From JAYOFM01 sp038117225 (GTDB lineage: Bacteria > Pseudomonadota > Alphaproteobacteria > Rhodospirillales > Casp-alpha2): a stretch of 21,419 nucleotides of DNA. The stretch lies in contig JAYOFM010000064.1 in assembly GCA_038117225.1 (NCBI GenBank), forward strand, positions 1 to 21,419. Reading direction: 5' to 3'. How positions within the stretch are numbered: the first letter of the stretch is position 1; each line of letters opens with the position of its first letter. Below the pieces are notes generated by a model. That model searched no databases. It was not told the DNA's origin and saw nothing but the letters and a program-made list of their open reading frames with translations. Shown here piece after piece: positions 1 through 8,118 of the stretch. Position numbers and translations under genes: made by a program.

Positions 1-1365
1 CCCGTCGGTCGTTACTGGGTTATCGGTCACCTTGGCCATCTCGAGAATGAAATCAACGACCTTGTCCTCGTAGATTGGCGCCGTCAGGGATTGCATGGCT
101 TCGGGATTATTCTTGAAGTGATCGAGCACCATCTCTTCCTGGCCTGGATACTTGCGGGCCTCTTCCATCATCGCCCGATTAATATCCTCTTGATTAATTT
201 GGATATTGTTGGTGCGCCCGACCTCCGACAGCAGTAAACCCAAGCGCACCCGACGCTCCGCGATTTCACGGAACTCAACTTTTTGTGCCTCGTCGTCCGC
301 TTCTTCACCATGGTCGTGATCATGATCATGCGCGTGGTCGTGATCTTGGTGGTCGTGATCGTGTCCATCGTGGTCATGATCGTGATGGTGTGGTTCTTTC
401 TGTTGCGTCTTGTGTTGCTCCCAGATCGCCTCGAATTCGCGTTCGAGAAGTCGCGGCGGCACCTCGAAGTCGTGGGCCTCGGCGAGTTTATCAAGTAGAT
501 TTTTCTTCAGGTGCATGCGCGCTAAGTTGTTGAGCTCACGCCCCTGCTCCTCGCGGATGGTGTTTTTCAGCGAGACCAAGTCGGCGACGCCAACTTTCTT
601 CGCCAGTTCATCGTCAATTTCGGCGGCGGCCGCCTCTTGAATCTCATGCAGTGTCACATCGAACTCTGCGTCCTTGCCGGCCAGTTCGGCCGCACCGTAC
701 TCGGCGGGGAATGCAACCTTTACGAGGACTTTGTCGCCCACCTTGGTGCCGACCAATTGCTCCTCGAAACCCGGAATGAACATACCGCTACCAAGTTCCA
801 GGCTGTATCCCTCGGCTTTGCCCCCCGGAAACTCCTCGCCATCGACGCGGCCGACGAAATCAATGACGACCATGTCGCCATTCTGCGCCGCCCGTTCGCC
901 GCTTATAGCCGATGTTGTTTTATGCTGATCGGCGATACGGCCAAGCGCGTCGTCAATTTCCGTGTCCTCAATCGTCGGAACCAAGCGCTCCAGTTCCAGC
1001 TTGGCGAAATCCATCGGCGTGATTTCCGGCAGCATTTCGACCGAAATTGTGTACTCCAGATCCGCGCCGTCTTCGTAGGACGTGATTTCTACCTCCGGCT
1101 GGCTGGCCGGGCGCACACCCTTTTCGGCCAGCGCCTGCTGAGACGAATCATTGACCGCGCGCTCCAACACCTCGCCCATGACAGACGGCCCGTAGCGCTT
1201 CCGCAAAAGTGATACCGGTACCTTGCCTGGGCGGAAGCCGGGCAGTGTCGCCGTTTCCGCGATCTCCTTCAGCCGAAAGGAAATCTTCTCTTCGATTTCC
1301 TTGGCCGGGAGCGCGACCTTGTATTCGCGGCTCAACCCTTCAGAACTCAATTCCGTAACCTGCAT
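1..1365 (-). CDS. tig: Trigger factor, ribosome-associated chaperone (3' end off window)
   Basis: Trigger factor binds the ribosome at the peptide exit tunnel and assists folding of nascent chains; it also has peptidyl-prolyl isomerase activity. The 455 visible residues start at ATG 1363-1365 and no stop is reached before the left edge, so only the extreme C terminus is missing. Visible parts are the N-terminal ribosome-binding domain with the GFRPGKVP signature at residues 43-50, an FKBP-like domain around residues 160-250 (VVIDFVGRVDGEEF, IPGFEEQLVG), and the helical C-terminal chaperone domain. The C-terminal domain carries a 27-residue stretch (326-352) with 14 histidines alternating with aspartates, which is not part of the classical E. 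coli protein. No strong Shine-Dalgarno sequence precedes the ATG. The gene lies 80 bp downstream of tRNA-Leu in the same orientation. Identification is secure; the role of the His stretch is unknown. Confidence 0.95.
   Translation of the reverse strand, partial: MQVTELSSEGLSREYKVALPAKEIEEKISFRLKEIAETATLPGFRPGKVPVSLLRKRYGPSVMGEVLERAVNDSSQQALAEKGVRPASQPEVEITSYEDGADLEYTISVEMLPEITPMDFAKLELERLVPTIEDTEIDDALGRIADQHKTTSAISGERAAQNGDMVVIDFVGRVDGEEFPGGKAEGYSLELGSGMFIPGFEEQLVGTKVGDKVLVKVAFPAEYGAAELAGKDAEFDVTLHEIQEAAAAEIDDELAKKVGVADLVSLKNTIREEQGRELNNLARMHLKKNLLDKLAEAHDFEVPPRLLEREFEAIWEQHKTQQKEPHHHDHDHDGHDHDHQDHDHAHDHDHDHGEEADDEAQKVEFREIAERRVRLGLLLSEVGRTNNIQINQEDINRAMMEEARKYPGQEEMVLDHFKNNPEAMQSLTAPIYEDKVVDFILEMAKVTDNPVTTDG
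310..390 (-). repeat. His-Asp-rich repeat segment inside trigger factor
   Basis: On the minus strand this stretch of near-repeating CAC/CAT and GAC/GAT codons encodes residues 326-352 of trigger factor: HHH followed by alternating Asp-His pairs, broken only by single Gly, Gln and Ala residues. Fourteen of 27 residues are His. Such segments bind divalent metals in proteins such as HypB, SlyD and ZnuA. Metal binding here is inference. Confidence 0.85.
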
Positions 1366-1445
1366 CGTCAAGTCCAATTCACATCTGGCGTTCTGTTCAT
1401 GAAAGGCGCGCCGAGGATCGGTTCGCCGTCGTCTGTCTAAAGCGC

Positions 1446-1532
1446 TGGTGCGCCCGGAGGGAGTCGAACCCCCACGGCCTTGCGGCCACTGGGACCTAAA
1501 CCCAGCGCGTCTACCAGTTCCGCCACGGGCGC
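1446..1532 (-). tRNA. tRNA-Leu (anticodon UAG)
   Basis: The minus strand folds into a class II tRNA of 87 nt with CCA encoded. The acceptor stem is GCGCCCG paired with CGGGCGC, with discriminator A at 1449 and CCA at 1446-1448. The anticodon stem-loop is CTGGG-TTTAGGT-CCCAG, giving anticodon TAG at 1496-1498, which reads CUN leucine codons. A long variable arm (GGCCGCAAGGCC) and a GTTCGAC T-loop are visible, as expected for tRNA-Leu. It lies upstream of tig in the same orientation. Confidence 0.97.
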
Positions 1533-1569
1533 CGCAAGGTTTCTTAGAGGAATCCCCTGAGCGGCGGGG

Positions 1570-1597
1570 AATTTATCCCATCACCACAAACTGTCAA
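1570..1597 (-). promoter_or_regulatory. Predicted sigma70-type promoter for tRNA-Leu
   Basis: Reading the minus strand, TTGACA (1592-1597) is followed after 16 bp by TAAATT (1570-1575). Initiation would fall about 30 nt upstream of the tRNA 5' end at 1532. The -35 match is perfect and the -10 matches 4 of 6. The rest of 1533-1655 shows no coding content. tig may be partly read from this promoter through the tRNA. Confidence 0.55.
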
Positions 1598-1655
1598 CGA
1601 CACTGCAACACAACGGTTGTCCGGCCTATTGGCGTAATTGATTTCCAGGCCTGAC

Positions 1656-3080
1656 TTATCCTTTCACAAAGCCTTTGATTGCAGAGGAAACAGCGACGCG
1701 TCCCTCGGACGTATAGGCCTCGTGATTATCTTCAATTTCGTCAAGATCGTAGAGATAGTTCACCATCATGCCTGCGGACTGCTGAATTCCTTTTTCGGAC
1801 GTGTCACCGAGCCAGTTGAGGCGCTCAATGGTGGCACCATTGGAAAGATGGAAATGCGCGACCGGGTCGCGCGCCCGTTTGCCGCGTCCCTTGGCTTCGA
1901 TAAGATAGCGCACACAAAGCCGCGTGAGTGGCTCCCGCAACGCGTCCGACATGGCCGGGTCCTGCCACCAATGCGCGGCCGATAGCAGTGTCTTCAATGC
2001 GCCTTTGCCGCCGGTGCCGGCAGCATCCTTTAACGCCTTTCGTTCGGCGGCTAGAATCAACCCAGCCGCGCCCGCGCCGATTTCGCTATCCAGCCATTTG
2101 CGAAACCCCGGGATCGGCGACAGCGTCGAAAAAGTTTTCAGATTGGGAAATTCCTGGCTCAGGGTGGCGACCACTCGTTTGATCAGGAAATTGCCGAAAC
2201 TGATTCCGGCGAGCCCCTTTTGGGTGTTCGATATCGAATAGAAAATGGCGGTATCGGCGGAGCCTGGATCCTGTGCCGGCGCTGCTTCGTCGAGCAGTGT
2301 GGCGATATTTCCCGCAATGCCGTTGACCAGAGCAACCTCGACAAAAATCAAGGGCTCGTCGGGCATGCGCGGATGAAAATAGGCGAAGCATCGGCGATCG
2401 GAATCGAGCCGGTCTTTCAGGTCATCCCAACCTTCGATGGCGTGGACCGCCTCATAGACAATCAATTTTTCAAGCAAGGCCGCCGGCGCGGCTTCCCATG
2501 CGATACGCCGAAGTTGCAGGAAACCGACGTCAAACCAACTGGCGAGGATGTGTTTCAGGTCCTGCTCGAGTCCCTTCAACGTTGGCTCGCCGCGCATCAG
2601 ATCGAGCAGTTCCGCGCGCATATCGACTAGAAATTTTACCCCTTCCGGTAGGTCGTTGAATTGCCGGAGCAGGCGCATCCGTGGCGCTTCCAGGGCATCC
2701 CTGAGAGCGGCTTCGGCGGCTTGACGGGTTGCGTCATCCTTGGCGCCGCGAACCCGATCAATGGCTTTGTCGACAATTTCCGGATCCGTATCGAAGTCGG
2801 TCGCCAGGACGTCCAGGAATCTGGCGCGGCCCGTCGCGTCGAGTGCCAGGTAAACCTGCCCCAGCGCCGCCGCCTTGGCCCGCGCGGATACCTCGCCGCC
2901 TCGATTATTAAGGCAGTCGCGCATCTGACGGCGCAGTTTATCGGCGTCGTCCTTGGGCAGGTCCGGCCGTGTGCTGGCGGCGCTGGCGTTATAATCGTCA
3001 CCGGCGATGCTTTGCCAACCGGCGCGCAAGTTGCGCAACGTACGTTGCAGAACGCCTGATTTCGTCGTCAGCGCTGTCAT
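1656..3080 (-). CDS. Malonyl-CoA decarboxylase
   Basis: A 474-residue protein of the malonyl-CoA decarboxylase (MLYCD/MatA) family, which converts malonyl-CoA to acetyl-CoA and CO2. The N-terminal half is helical. The C-terminal catalytic half has the GNAT-like family signatures: FHPRMPDEPLIFVEVAL around residues 235-251, YSISNTQKGLAGISFGNF at 281-298 (containing the Ser region that is catalytic in the human enzyme) and HFHLSNGA at 409-416 with the conserved His411. The length is typical for bacterial members. It starts at ATG 3078-3080, 27 bp after the nnr stop, so the two are probably co-transcribed. No malonyl-CoA synthetase or transporter is visible nearby, so it may act on malonyl-CoA from fatty-acid or propionate metabolism rather than in malonate catabolism. 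Symbols in use vary (matA, mcd). Confidence 0.93.
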   Translation of the reverse strand: MTALTTKSGVLQRTLRNLRAGWQSIAGDDYNASAASTRPDLPKDDADKLRRQMRDCLNNRGGEVSARAKAAALGQVYLALDATGRARFLDVLATDFDTDPEIVDKAIDRVRGAKDDATRQAAEAALRDALEAPRMRLLRQFNDLPEGVKFLVDMRAELLDLMRGEPTLKGLEQDLKHILASWFDVGFLQLRRIAWEAAPAALLEKLIVYEAVHAIEGWDDLKDRLDSDRRCFAYFHPRMPDEPLIFVEVALVNGIAGNIATLLDEAAPAQDPGSADTAIFYSISNTQKGLAGISFGNFLIKRVVATLSQEFPNLKTFSTLSPIPGFRKWLDSEIGAGAAGLILAAERKALKDAAGTGGKGALKTLLSAAHWWQDPAMSDALREPLTRLCVRYLIEAKGRGKRARDPVAHFHLSNGATIERLNWLGDTSEKGIQQSAGMMVNYLYDLDEIEDNHEAYTSEGRVAVSSAIKGFVKG

Positions 3081-3107
3081 GTTCTTCGTCCGATTGAGTG
3101 GCCTCTT

Positions 3108-4649
3108 CTAAGGAACTTGTCTTGCGGTGCCAGTGATTTCAAGGGACGCTGCGTTCGGGCACTCCCCATCGATGGCATAAAGACGGGCATCCAGTGCTTG
3201 TAGCAAGGCCGGCAGGACGGCGGGCAAATCTTCCGCGATGCAACCGCGTCCGACGGTGTCGGCAGCCCGGCCGTGCAACCACGCGGCGGCTTGTGCGGCG
3301 GTGAAGGGGGCGACACCTTCCGCGACAAGGCCCAGAATCATGCCGGCCAGCACGTCGCCGCTGCCGGCGGTCGCCAAGTGCGGCGAACCGGCGGCGTTGA
3401 TGATCGCACGCCCGTCCGGCGCCGCGATGACGGTGTCTGCCCCCTTCAGGAGAACCACGGCGCCCGTGCGTAACGCGGCGGCGCGTGCGCGGCTCAAGCG
3501 GTCGCCGGCGATATCGGGAAATAGGCGGTGGAATTCTCCGTCATGCGGTGTCAGGACACAGGTCTCGTCAATGACGTCGAACAGGGCACATGGATTGTCG
3601 ACGAACACGCCTAGCGCGTCGGCATCAAGCACAGTCGCTCGTCCAGCGGCGCGCGCCGCTAGCACGTTATCGCGAGTCGTCTCGTTAACGCCGGCGCCGG
3701 GGCCGATCAGTACGGCATTACGTCGGGGGTCTTCCAGGAATTGGCTGAAGGCCGCGGCATCGTCCGCCGTCGTGATCAGTGCCCCCGGCGCGCCGGCGGC
3801 GTAGATGGGAACGGATTGCGCCGGCGCGGCGATGGTGACGAGACCGGCGCCCATGCGCCGTGCCGCCATGGCCGCCAATCGAGCGGCGCCGGTCATGTCG
3901 CCACCGCCGACGATAACGGCGTGGCCGCGGCTGTATTTGTGTTCCGCCGGGCCGGGAACGGGTAGGTCCGAGAACCAGTCGTGAGCGTTATTGACGTGGG
4001 TTTGTGGACGGATATCTTCGAGCACCGTTGCTGGTATGCCGATGTCCGCGACAACGATCCGGCCCGCCAGTGTCCGGCCGGGATAAAGTAAATGCCCTGG
4101 TTTTCGGCGAAAGAATGTAACAGTGGTCCGCGCTTGCGCGGCGGTACCCAGAACCGAGCCGCTATCACCATCGACACCCGATGGCACGTCGACGGCGATG
4201 ATATCGAGCCCACGTTCTTTTATGGCGTCGATGAATGCGGCTGCGCCGGCGTCTAGTGGCCGCGACAAGCCGGCGCCGAACAGTGCGTCGATGACCACGC
4301 AGCTATCGTCGATGAGTTCCGAGGACAGGGGCAGAACCTTCCCGCGTTCACACCAGCGTTTGTAATTGTGCGCTGCGTCGCCGCTCAGTTTACCGGGATC
4401 ACCGAGGGCGGCCACGGTGACATCACGGCCCCAGTCATCAATAACGCGTGCCGCGACATAGCCGTCGCCGCCGTTGTTTCCAGGACCGCAGGCGATGATG
4501 ATTCGTCGGGTACCGGCCAGTTTGGTGGCAGCATGGGCGACCGCCGTGCCCGCCCGCTCCATCAATTCGAGGCTTGGTACGCCGGCTTTGGTGGCCAATT
4601 CGTCGGCGCGGCCGCATTCGGTGACGGTGAGCAATTCGGATCGGGTCAT
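3108..4649 (-). CDS. nnr: Bifunctional NAD(P)H-hydrate epimerase / ADP-dependent NAD(P)H-hydrate dehydratase
   Basis: A 513-residue two-domain metabolite-repair enzyme (YjeF family) that converts damaged NADHX and NADPHX back to NAD(P)H. The N-terminal epimerase domain (about residues 1-215) has ACGPGNNGGDGYVAAR near residues 53-68, the YjeF_N signature. The C-terminal ribokinase-like dehydratase domain (about 230-500) has LIGPGAG, LTPHDGEF and TAGSGDVLAGMILGL at 427-441, with Asp432 in the catalytic GSGD. The start ATG at 4647-4649 fits the family N terminus; the Shine-Dalgarno sequence is weak. It is divergent from imuA across a 147-bp region and upstream of the malonyl-CoA decarboxylase gene. 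Length and motifs look intact. Confidence 0.95.
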   Translation of the reverse strand: MTRSELLTVTECGRADELATKAGVPSLELMERAGTAVAHAATKLAGTRRIIIACGPGNNGGDGYVAARVIDDWGRDVTVAALGDPGKLSGDAAHNYKRWCERGKVLPLSSELIDDSCVVIDALFGAGLSRPLDAGAAAFIDAIKERGLDIIAVDVPSGVDGDSGSVLGTAAQARTTVTFFRRKPGHLLYPGRTLAGRIVVADIGIPATVLEDIRPQTHVNNAHDWFSDLPVPGPAEHKYSRGHAVIVGGGDMTGAARLAAMAARRMGAGLVTIAAPAQSVPIYAAGAPGALITTADDAAAFSQFLEDPRRNAVLIGPGAGVNETTRDNVLAARAAGRATVLDADALGVFVDNPCALFDVIDETCVLTPHDGEFHRLFPDIAGDRLSRARAAALRTGAVVLLKGADTVIAAPDGRAIINAAGSPHLATAGSGDVLAGMILGLVAEGVAPFTAAQAAAWLHGRAADTVGRGCIAEDLPAVLPALLQALDARLYAIDGECPNAASLEITGTARQVP

Positions 4650-4729
4650 GGCGCCTGCATTTCGTTCCCGGCGACGATTCTTTGATCATAGGTGGGGGGC
4701 GGCTGTGGAGAAAGCGGCGATCCCGATAG

Positions 4730-4758
4730 TTGACGGTTGGCCGGAGATGAAGTAGAAC
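4730..4758 (+). promoter_or_regulatory. Predicted promoter of the imuA-imuB-dnaE2 cassette
   Basis: TTGACG (4730-4735) is followed after exactly 17 bp by TAGAAC (4753-4758), a plausible sigma70-type -35/-10 pair. The -10 hexamer shares its last four bases with the first GAAC half-site of the LexA-type box, so repressor binding would directly block polymerase. The predicted start is near 4765, giving a short leader before imuA. Confidence 0.55.
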
Positions 4759-4769
4759 AATAAAAGAAC
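4755..4769 (+). promoter_or_regulatory. LexA-type SOS box (GAAC-N7-GAAC)
   Basis: GAAC at 4755-4758 and GAAC at 4766-4769 are separated by seven A/T bases, exactly the direct-repeat SOS box known for alphaproteobacterial LexA (GAAC/GTTC-N7-repeat). It lies immediately upstream of imuA, a known LexA-regulated gene in this class. A third GAAC at 4788-4791 is in phase at 33 bp from the first, with a degenerate GTTT at 4777 between them. Confidence 0.8.
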
Positions 4770-4796
4770 AAATAATGTTTTTAAAAAGAACAACAT

Positions 4797-5729
4797 GTGA
4801 GAGCACGCCTGATGATTTGCCCTCCCTCACCTTTTCGCCCGGCTTTTCCCGGGCTGCGATTAGAGGCCCTTAGGGCCCATGTGAGGCGGCTCGAGCGCCA
4901 ATACGGGCGTGTCGGAGCGACACGCCCGCCACTTTCCACCGGAGCTGCCGCCATCGATGCGGCATTGCCCTGGGGTGGCCTGCCACGTGGCGCCGTGCAT
5001 GAAATTCTGGCCGCCGCGCCAACATCACCAACGTTTCCAATGGCACATCGACGGGGCAGCGGTTTGGAAGCCAGTGCCGCTGGCTTCGCCGCCGCCCTGC
5101 TCACCGACATCACACAGCAACCGGAAGCCACCGAAGCGCCGCTGCTTTGGTGCCGCCGGGGGCGAGACCTTTACCTCCCGGGGCTCGCCGCCTTTGGTTT
5201 CGATTGTCGCCGCTTGGTCGTCGTTCGCGGCGATAACGATAGGGAAATTCTGTGGGCCATGGAAGAAGGCTTGCGTAGCGGTCTGCCCGCCGCCGTGATC
5301 GGCGAGGTATCGCGACTGCCGGCAACCGCGCTTCGGCGCCTGCAACTGGCGGCCGAGGGCAGTGGCGTGCTGGCGCTGTTGTTGAGGCCGGCAGCCTGCC
5401 ACGTCACCCCTGGCCCCGTCGCTACCCGCTGGCGGGTTGCCGCCGCCGCGTCGGAACCACGTCAGTTGGCGCAGCCATGGCCAGCCTTGGCGCAATGGCG
5501 GGTCGAGTTACTGCGCTGTCGCGGTGGCGAAAGCGGCGGCAGTTGGTTGGTCAAATGGAGAGCAGAGCACGAGAGGCACAATGAGCAAGCACACACTGGG
5601 CACGCCCTCCCCCCCTTCGCCGTCGCTTCCGCCGGGGGGACGGCGACGGATCGTCTCGCTGTGGTTGCCACGCTTTGCGACGGACCGAATCCAGCGCCGA
5701 CGGCGCCTCGACAAAGATACATCGGTTGA
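4797..5729 (+). CDS. imuA: ImuA, SOS mutagenesis accessory protein (RecA-like fold)
   Basis: ImuA is a RecA/SulA-like accessory factor of the ImuA-ImuB-DnaE2 translesion mutasome. The N-terminal family signature is clear: ALRAHVRRLE followed by STGAAAIDAALPWGGLPRGAVHEIL around residues 47-71. The central part (LLWCRRGRDLYLPGLAAFGFDCRRLVVVRGDNDREILWAMEEGLRSG) and QWRVELLRCRGGESGGSWLVKW are also typical. The frame opens at GTG 4797; an in-frame ATG at 4812, preceded by GAGAG with 8-nt spacing, is an equally good or better start (305 rather than 310 residues). Expression is probably SOS-induced through the box just upstream. The C-terminal 49 or so codons overlap imuB in another frame, and this tail after the conserved WLVKW region looks non-conserved. 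Confidence 0.88.
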   Translation: MRARLMICPPSPFRPAFPGLRLEALRAHVRRLERQYGRVGATRPPLSTGAAAIDAALPWGGLPRGAVHEILAAAPTSPTFPMAHRRGSGLEASAAGFAAALLTDITQQPEATEAPLLWCRRGRDLYLPGLAAFGFDCRRLVVVRGDNDREILWAMEEGLRSGLPAAVIGEVSRLPATALRRLQLAAEGSGVLALLLRPAACHVTPGPVATRWRVAAAASEPRQLAQPWPALAQWRVELLRCRGGESGGSWLVKWRAEHERHNEQAHTGHALPPFAVASAGGTATDRLAVVATLCDGPNPAPTAPRQRYIG

Positions 5730-7263
5730 AGATGCGGAAAGGGACGCCAATCAACCCCTGGCGACCATGGCTCCGCTCAAGGGGGCGATGCGTCTCGTCG
5801 CCGTCGATGCTAGTGCCGCCGAGGCAGGCCTCAAGATGGGGCTGCCGCTGGCTGACGCCCGCGCCCTGGTCCCGGCCCTGGATGCCGTCGCGGCTGACCC
5901 CGACGCTGATGCGCACGCTCTCGCCGGTCTTGCTGACTGGTGTCAGCGCTACACCCCGTGGACGGCGGTCGATGGCGCCGACGGCCTTTGGCTCGACATC
6001 AGCGGTTGCGCCCATCTGTTTGGTGGTGAGGCCGCATTGCTCACCGATCTCAGCGAGCGTCTCGCCGTGCTTGGCCTGATCAGCCGCGCCGCTGTCGCCG
6101 ACACGCCGGGAGCAGCCTGGGCGCGCGCCCGTTTCTCATCCACGAATGCCCCCCATGACGGCGACAAACCGTGGCGAGTGGTCGCTCCGGGCGCCATGGC
6201 CAAGGCCATGGCTGGTCTGCCAACGGCGGCGCTGAGGCTCGACGCCGTCACGCTGGAGGGACTGAGCCGCATGGGTGTGCGCCGCGTCAGCGATTTGATG
6301 GCTCTGCCGCGCGGTCCGATCGCCCAACGCTTCGGCTCTGGACCATTATTGCGCCTCGATCAGGCGCTGGGCGTGGTTGAGGAGCCGGTGTCGCCGCGCC
6401 GCCCGACATTGGTACTGCGTACCCGCATGGCCTTCGCCGAGCCCATCGGCACCGCCACCGACATTGCCTGCGCCACGGCACGTCTGCTTGATGCCCTTTG
6501 CCGACGGCTTGAGGAAGGCCATCAGGGGGCGCGACGGCTGATCCTGACCTGCTGCCGCGCCGACGGTAGCATCGCCGAAATCCGCATTGGCACCAGCCGA
6601 GCCAGCCGTGACGCCGACCACCTGGCGCGTCTGTTTCGTGACAAGTTGATCGACATCGACCCAGGCTTCGGCATCGACGCCATGTTGTTGGCTGCCGTCG
6701 AGGCCGAACCGCTGGCGCCCCTGCAGGGTGGTCTTGGTGATGTTGGCAGTCATGACAATGGCGGCGAGAACATTGCCCGCCTGCTTGACCGCTTAGTGGG
6801 TCGCCTTGGGGCCGGCAGGGTCTTCGCCCTCGCCCCGCACGAAAGTCACATGCCAGAAAAAGCTCAGCGCCCGGCATCGCCGCTTGCCACGGCGGTCAAG
6901 ACGGCGGCCCCCACCCTCGGTTTTGTTGCCAACCATGAGAGCTACGCCCCGACTACGCCCAGACCGATACACCTGCTGCCGATGCCGGAACGCATCGAGG
7001 TCATGGCGCCAGTGCCCGATCACCCGCCGGTCATATTCCGCTGGCGGCGGCACCAGCACCGGGTCCGGCATGCGGAAGGCCCCGAGCGCATCGGCCCAGA
7101 ATGGTGGCTGCAGCAGCCCGAGGATTTAGGCCGCGAAGGCACGATGACGCGCGATTATTACCGTATCGAGGATGAAGCCGGGCAACGCTTTTGGGTCTAT
7201 CGCGAAGGCCTCTATCGTGCCGACATGCAGCCATGTTGGTATCTGCATGGGTTCTTTTCATGA
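5581..7263 (+). CDS. imuB: ImuB, catalytically inactive Y-family polymerase homologue
   Basis: A 560-residue ImuB, the Y-family-like hub that links DnaE2, the sliding clamp and ImuA. The conserved start of the family (RRRIVSLWLPRFATDR, residues 21-36) lacks the first catalytic Asp of true Y-family polymerases. The second catalytic block reads YTPWTAVDGADGLWLDISGC, without the SxDE pair, so it should be polymerase-dead. The thumb and little-finger region includes RLDQALGVVEEPVSPRRP. The C terminus has GPEWWLQQPEDLGREGTMTRDYYRIEDEAGQRFWVYREG, typical of alphaproteobacterial ImuB. ATG 5581 is chosen because GAGAGG lies just upstream (4-nt spacing) and the conserved domain begins soon after; the open frame extends back to 5437 inside imuA without conserved sequence. 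It overlaps imuA by 149 nt. Confidence 0.92.
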   Translation: MSKHTLGTPSPPSPSLPPGGRRRIVSLWLPRFATDRIQRRRRLDKDTSVEDAERDANQPLATMAPLKGAMRLVAVDASAAEAGLKMGLPLADARALVPALDAVAADPDADAHALAGLADWCQRYTPWTAVDGADGLWLDISGCAHLFGGEAALLTDLSERLAVLGLISRAAVADTPGAAWARARFSSTNAPHDGDKPWRVVAPGAMAKAMAGLPTAALRLDAVTLEGLSRMGVRRVSDLMALPRGPIAQRFGSGPLLRLDQALGVVEEPVSPRRPTLVLRTRMAFAEPIGTATDIACATARLLDALCRRLEEGHQGARRLILTCCRADGSIAEIRIGTSRASRDADHLARLFRDKLIDIDPGFGIDAMLLAAVEAEPLAPLQGGLGDVGSHDNGGENIARLLDRLVGRLGAGRVFALAPHESHMPEKAQRPASPLATAVKTAAPTLGFVANHESYAPTTPRPIHLLPMPERIEVMAPVPDHPPVIFRWRRHQHRVRHAEGPERIGPEWWLQQPEDLGREGTMTRDYYRIEDEAGQRFWVYREGLYRADMQPCWYLHGFFS

Positions 7264-7377
7264 CTATGCAGTATGTTGATATTGCGAAGTGCGGGTCGAT
7301 GCGGGCATATCAGACCCATCAGGTTGCGTCGGGCGACGGCGCCATGACCAAACGCCGACAATGCCTAGTGGAGAAAG

Positions 7378-8118
7378 GTGCGCGTCGTGACCAGCAGCGA
7401 CAACACAAAGAACAATGGCGACACCCCATCCGACAGCGTGGAAGTTTTGCGCGACTTCGCGCACGAAATTCGCAATCCCCTAACCGCCGTTTTTGGCTTC
7501 ACACAGCGGCTGGAAGCCGAAGCAGCAGCGACCACATTAACCCCCGAACAAGCCGCCGAGTACGCCCGCATCATCCACACCGCGTCGGTGCAGATGTTGA
7601 ATATCTGCGAGCGGGTTCTGGCAGGCGCCGTCGAGGACGATCAACACCCCAGTCTGAGCCCCGTCGATGCCCGCGAAATTGGCGAGGAACTAATTGCTTT
7701 GTTCGGCGAAGCCGCGAAGAAGGCGGGAGTATCGCTGAAAATGAGCGTGCCAGTGGACTTTCCGAAAATCATGTCGGAACCGATCATGCTGCGCCAGATT
7801 CTCACAAACGTTCTCGGCAATGCCATCAAGTTTACACCAGCCGGTGGCTCGGTCGAACTCCGGGCCAAAATGCTGCCCGATCAGAAGGCGGCGCTTCTGG
7901 TGGTGCAGGATACCGGCACGGGCATCCCCAGCGATGTGCTGTTGCGCCTGCAAAACGGCCAACAGATTCCAACGTCCAGTCCCCGTGGCGACAAGGGTTT
8001 CGGTCGCGGACTACAAATCGCCACGCAACTGGCGCGGCAACTCAGCACCACGCTGGAAATCCACGTCGGCGCCAATGGTGGTACCGTGGCAGCGATCCGA
8101 CACGATATCGCCGAGTAG
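7378..8118 (+). CDS. Small soluble sensor histidine kinase embedded in the mutasome cassette
   Basis: A 246-residue protein with a complete but minimal histidine kinase core. The H-box is DFAHEIRNPLTAVFGF with phospho-acceptor His29. The N-box is LRQILTNVLGNAIKFTPAGG, the G1 box DTGTGIP, and the G2 box GFGRGLQIATQLA. There is no transmembrane segment and no room for a PAS, GAF or other sensory domain: only about 20 polar residues precede the H-box. No response regulator is present in the window, so the partner is unknown. The frame opens at GTG 7378; GTG 7387, with AAAGG 8 nt upstream, is an alternative start. It lies 114 bp after imuB and 34 bp before dnaE2 on the same strand, which suggests co-transcription with the SOS genes. 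A role in the DNA damage response is inference from position only. Confidence 0.85.
   Translation: MRVVTSSDNTKNNGDTPSDSVEVLRDFAHEIRNPLTAVFGFTQRLEAEAAATTLTPEQAAEYARIIHTASVQMLNICERVLAGAVEDDQHPSLSPVDAREIGEELIALFGEAAKKAGVSLKMSVPVDFPKIMSEPIMLRQILTNVLGNAIKFTPAGGSVELRAKMLPDQKAALLVVQDTGTGIPSDVLLRLQNGQQIPTSSPRGDKGFGRGLQIATQLARQLSTTLEIHVGANGGTVAAIRHDIAE

Noticed and set aside
637..1212. Plus-strand open frame of 191 codons opposite tig
   Set aside because: It is antisense to the trigger factor domains and has no independent support.
4788..4791. Third GAAC as part of a second full LexA box
   Set aside because: Its partner position at 4777 reads GTTT rather than GAAC or GTTC, so it is listed only as an extra half-site.
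5437..5580. Upstream extension of imuB inside imuA
   Set aside because: No ImuB homology precedes residue 20 from ATG 5581, and that ATG has its own purine-rich ribosome binding site.
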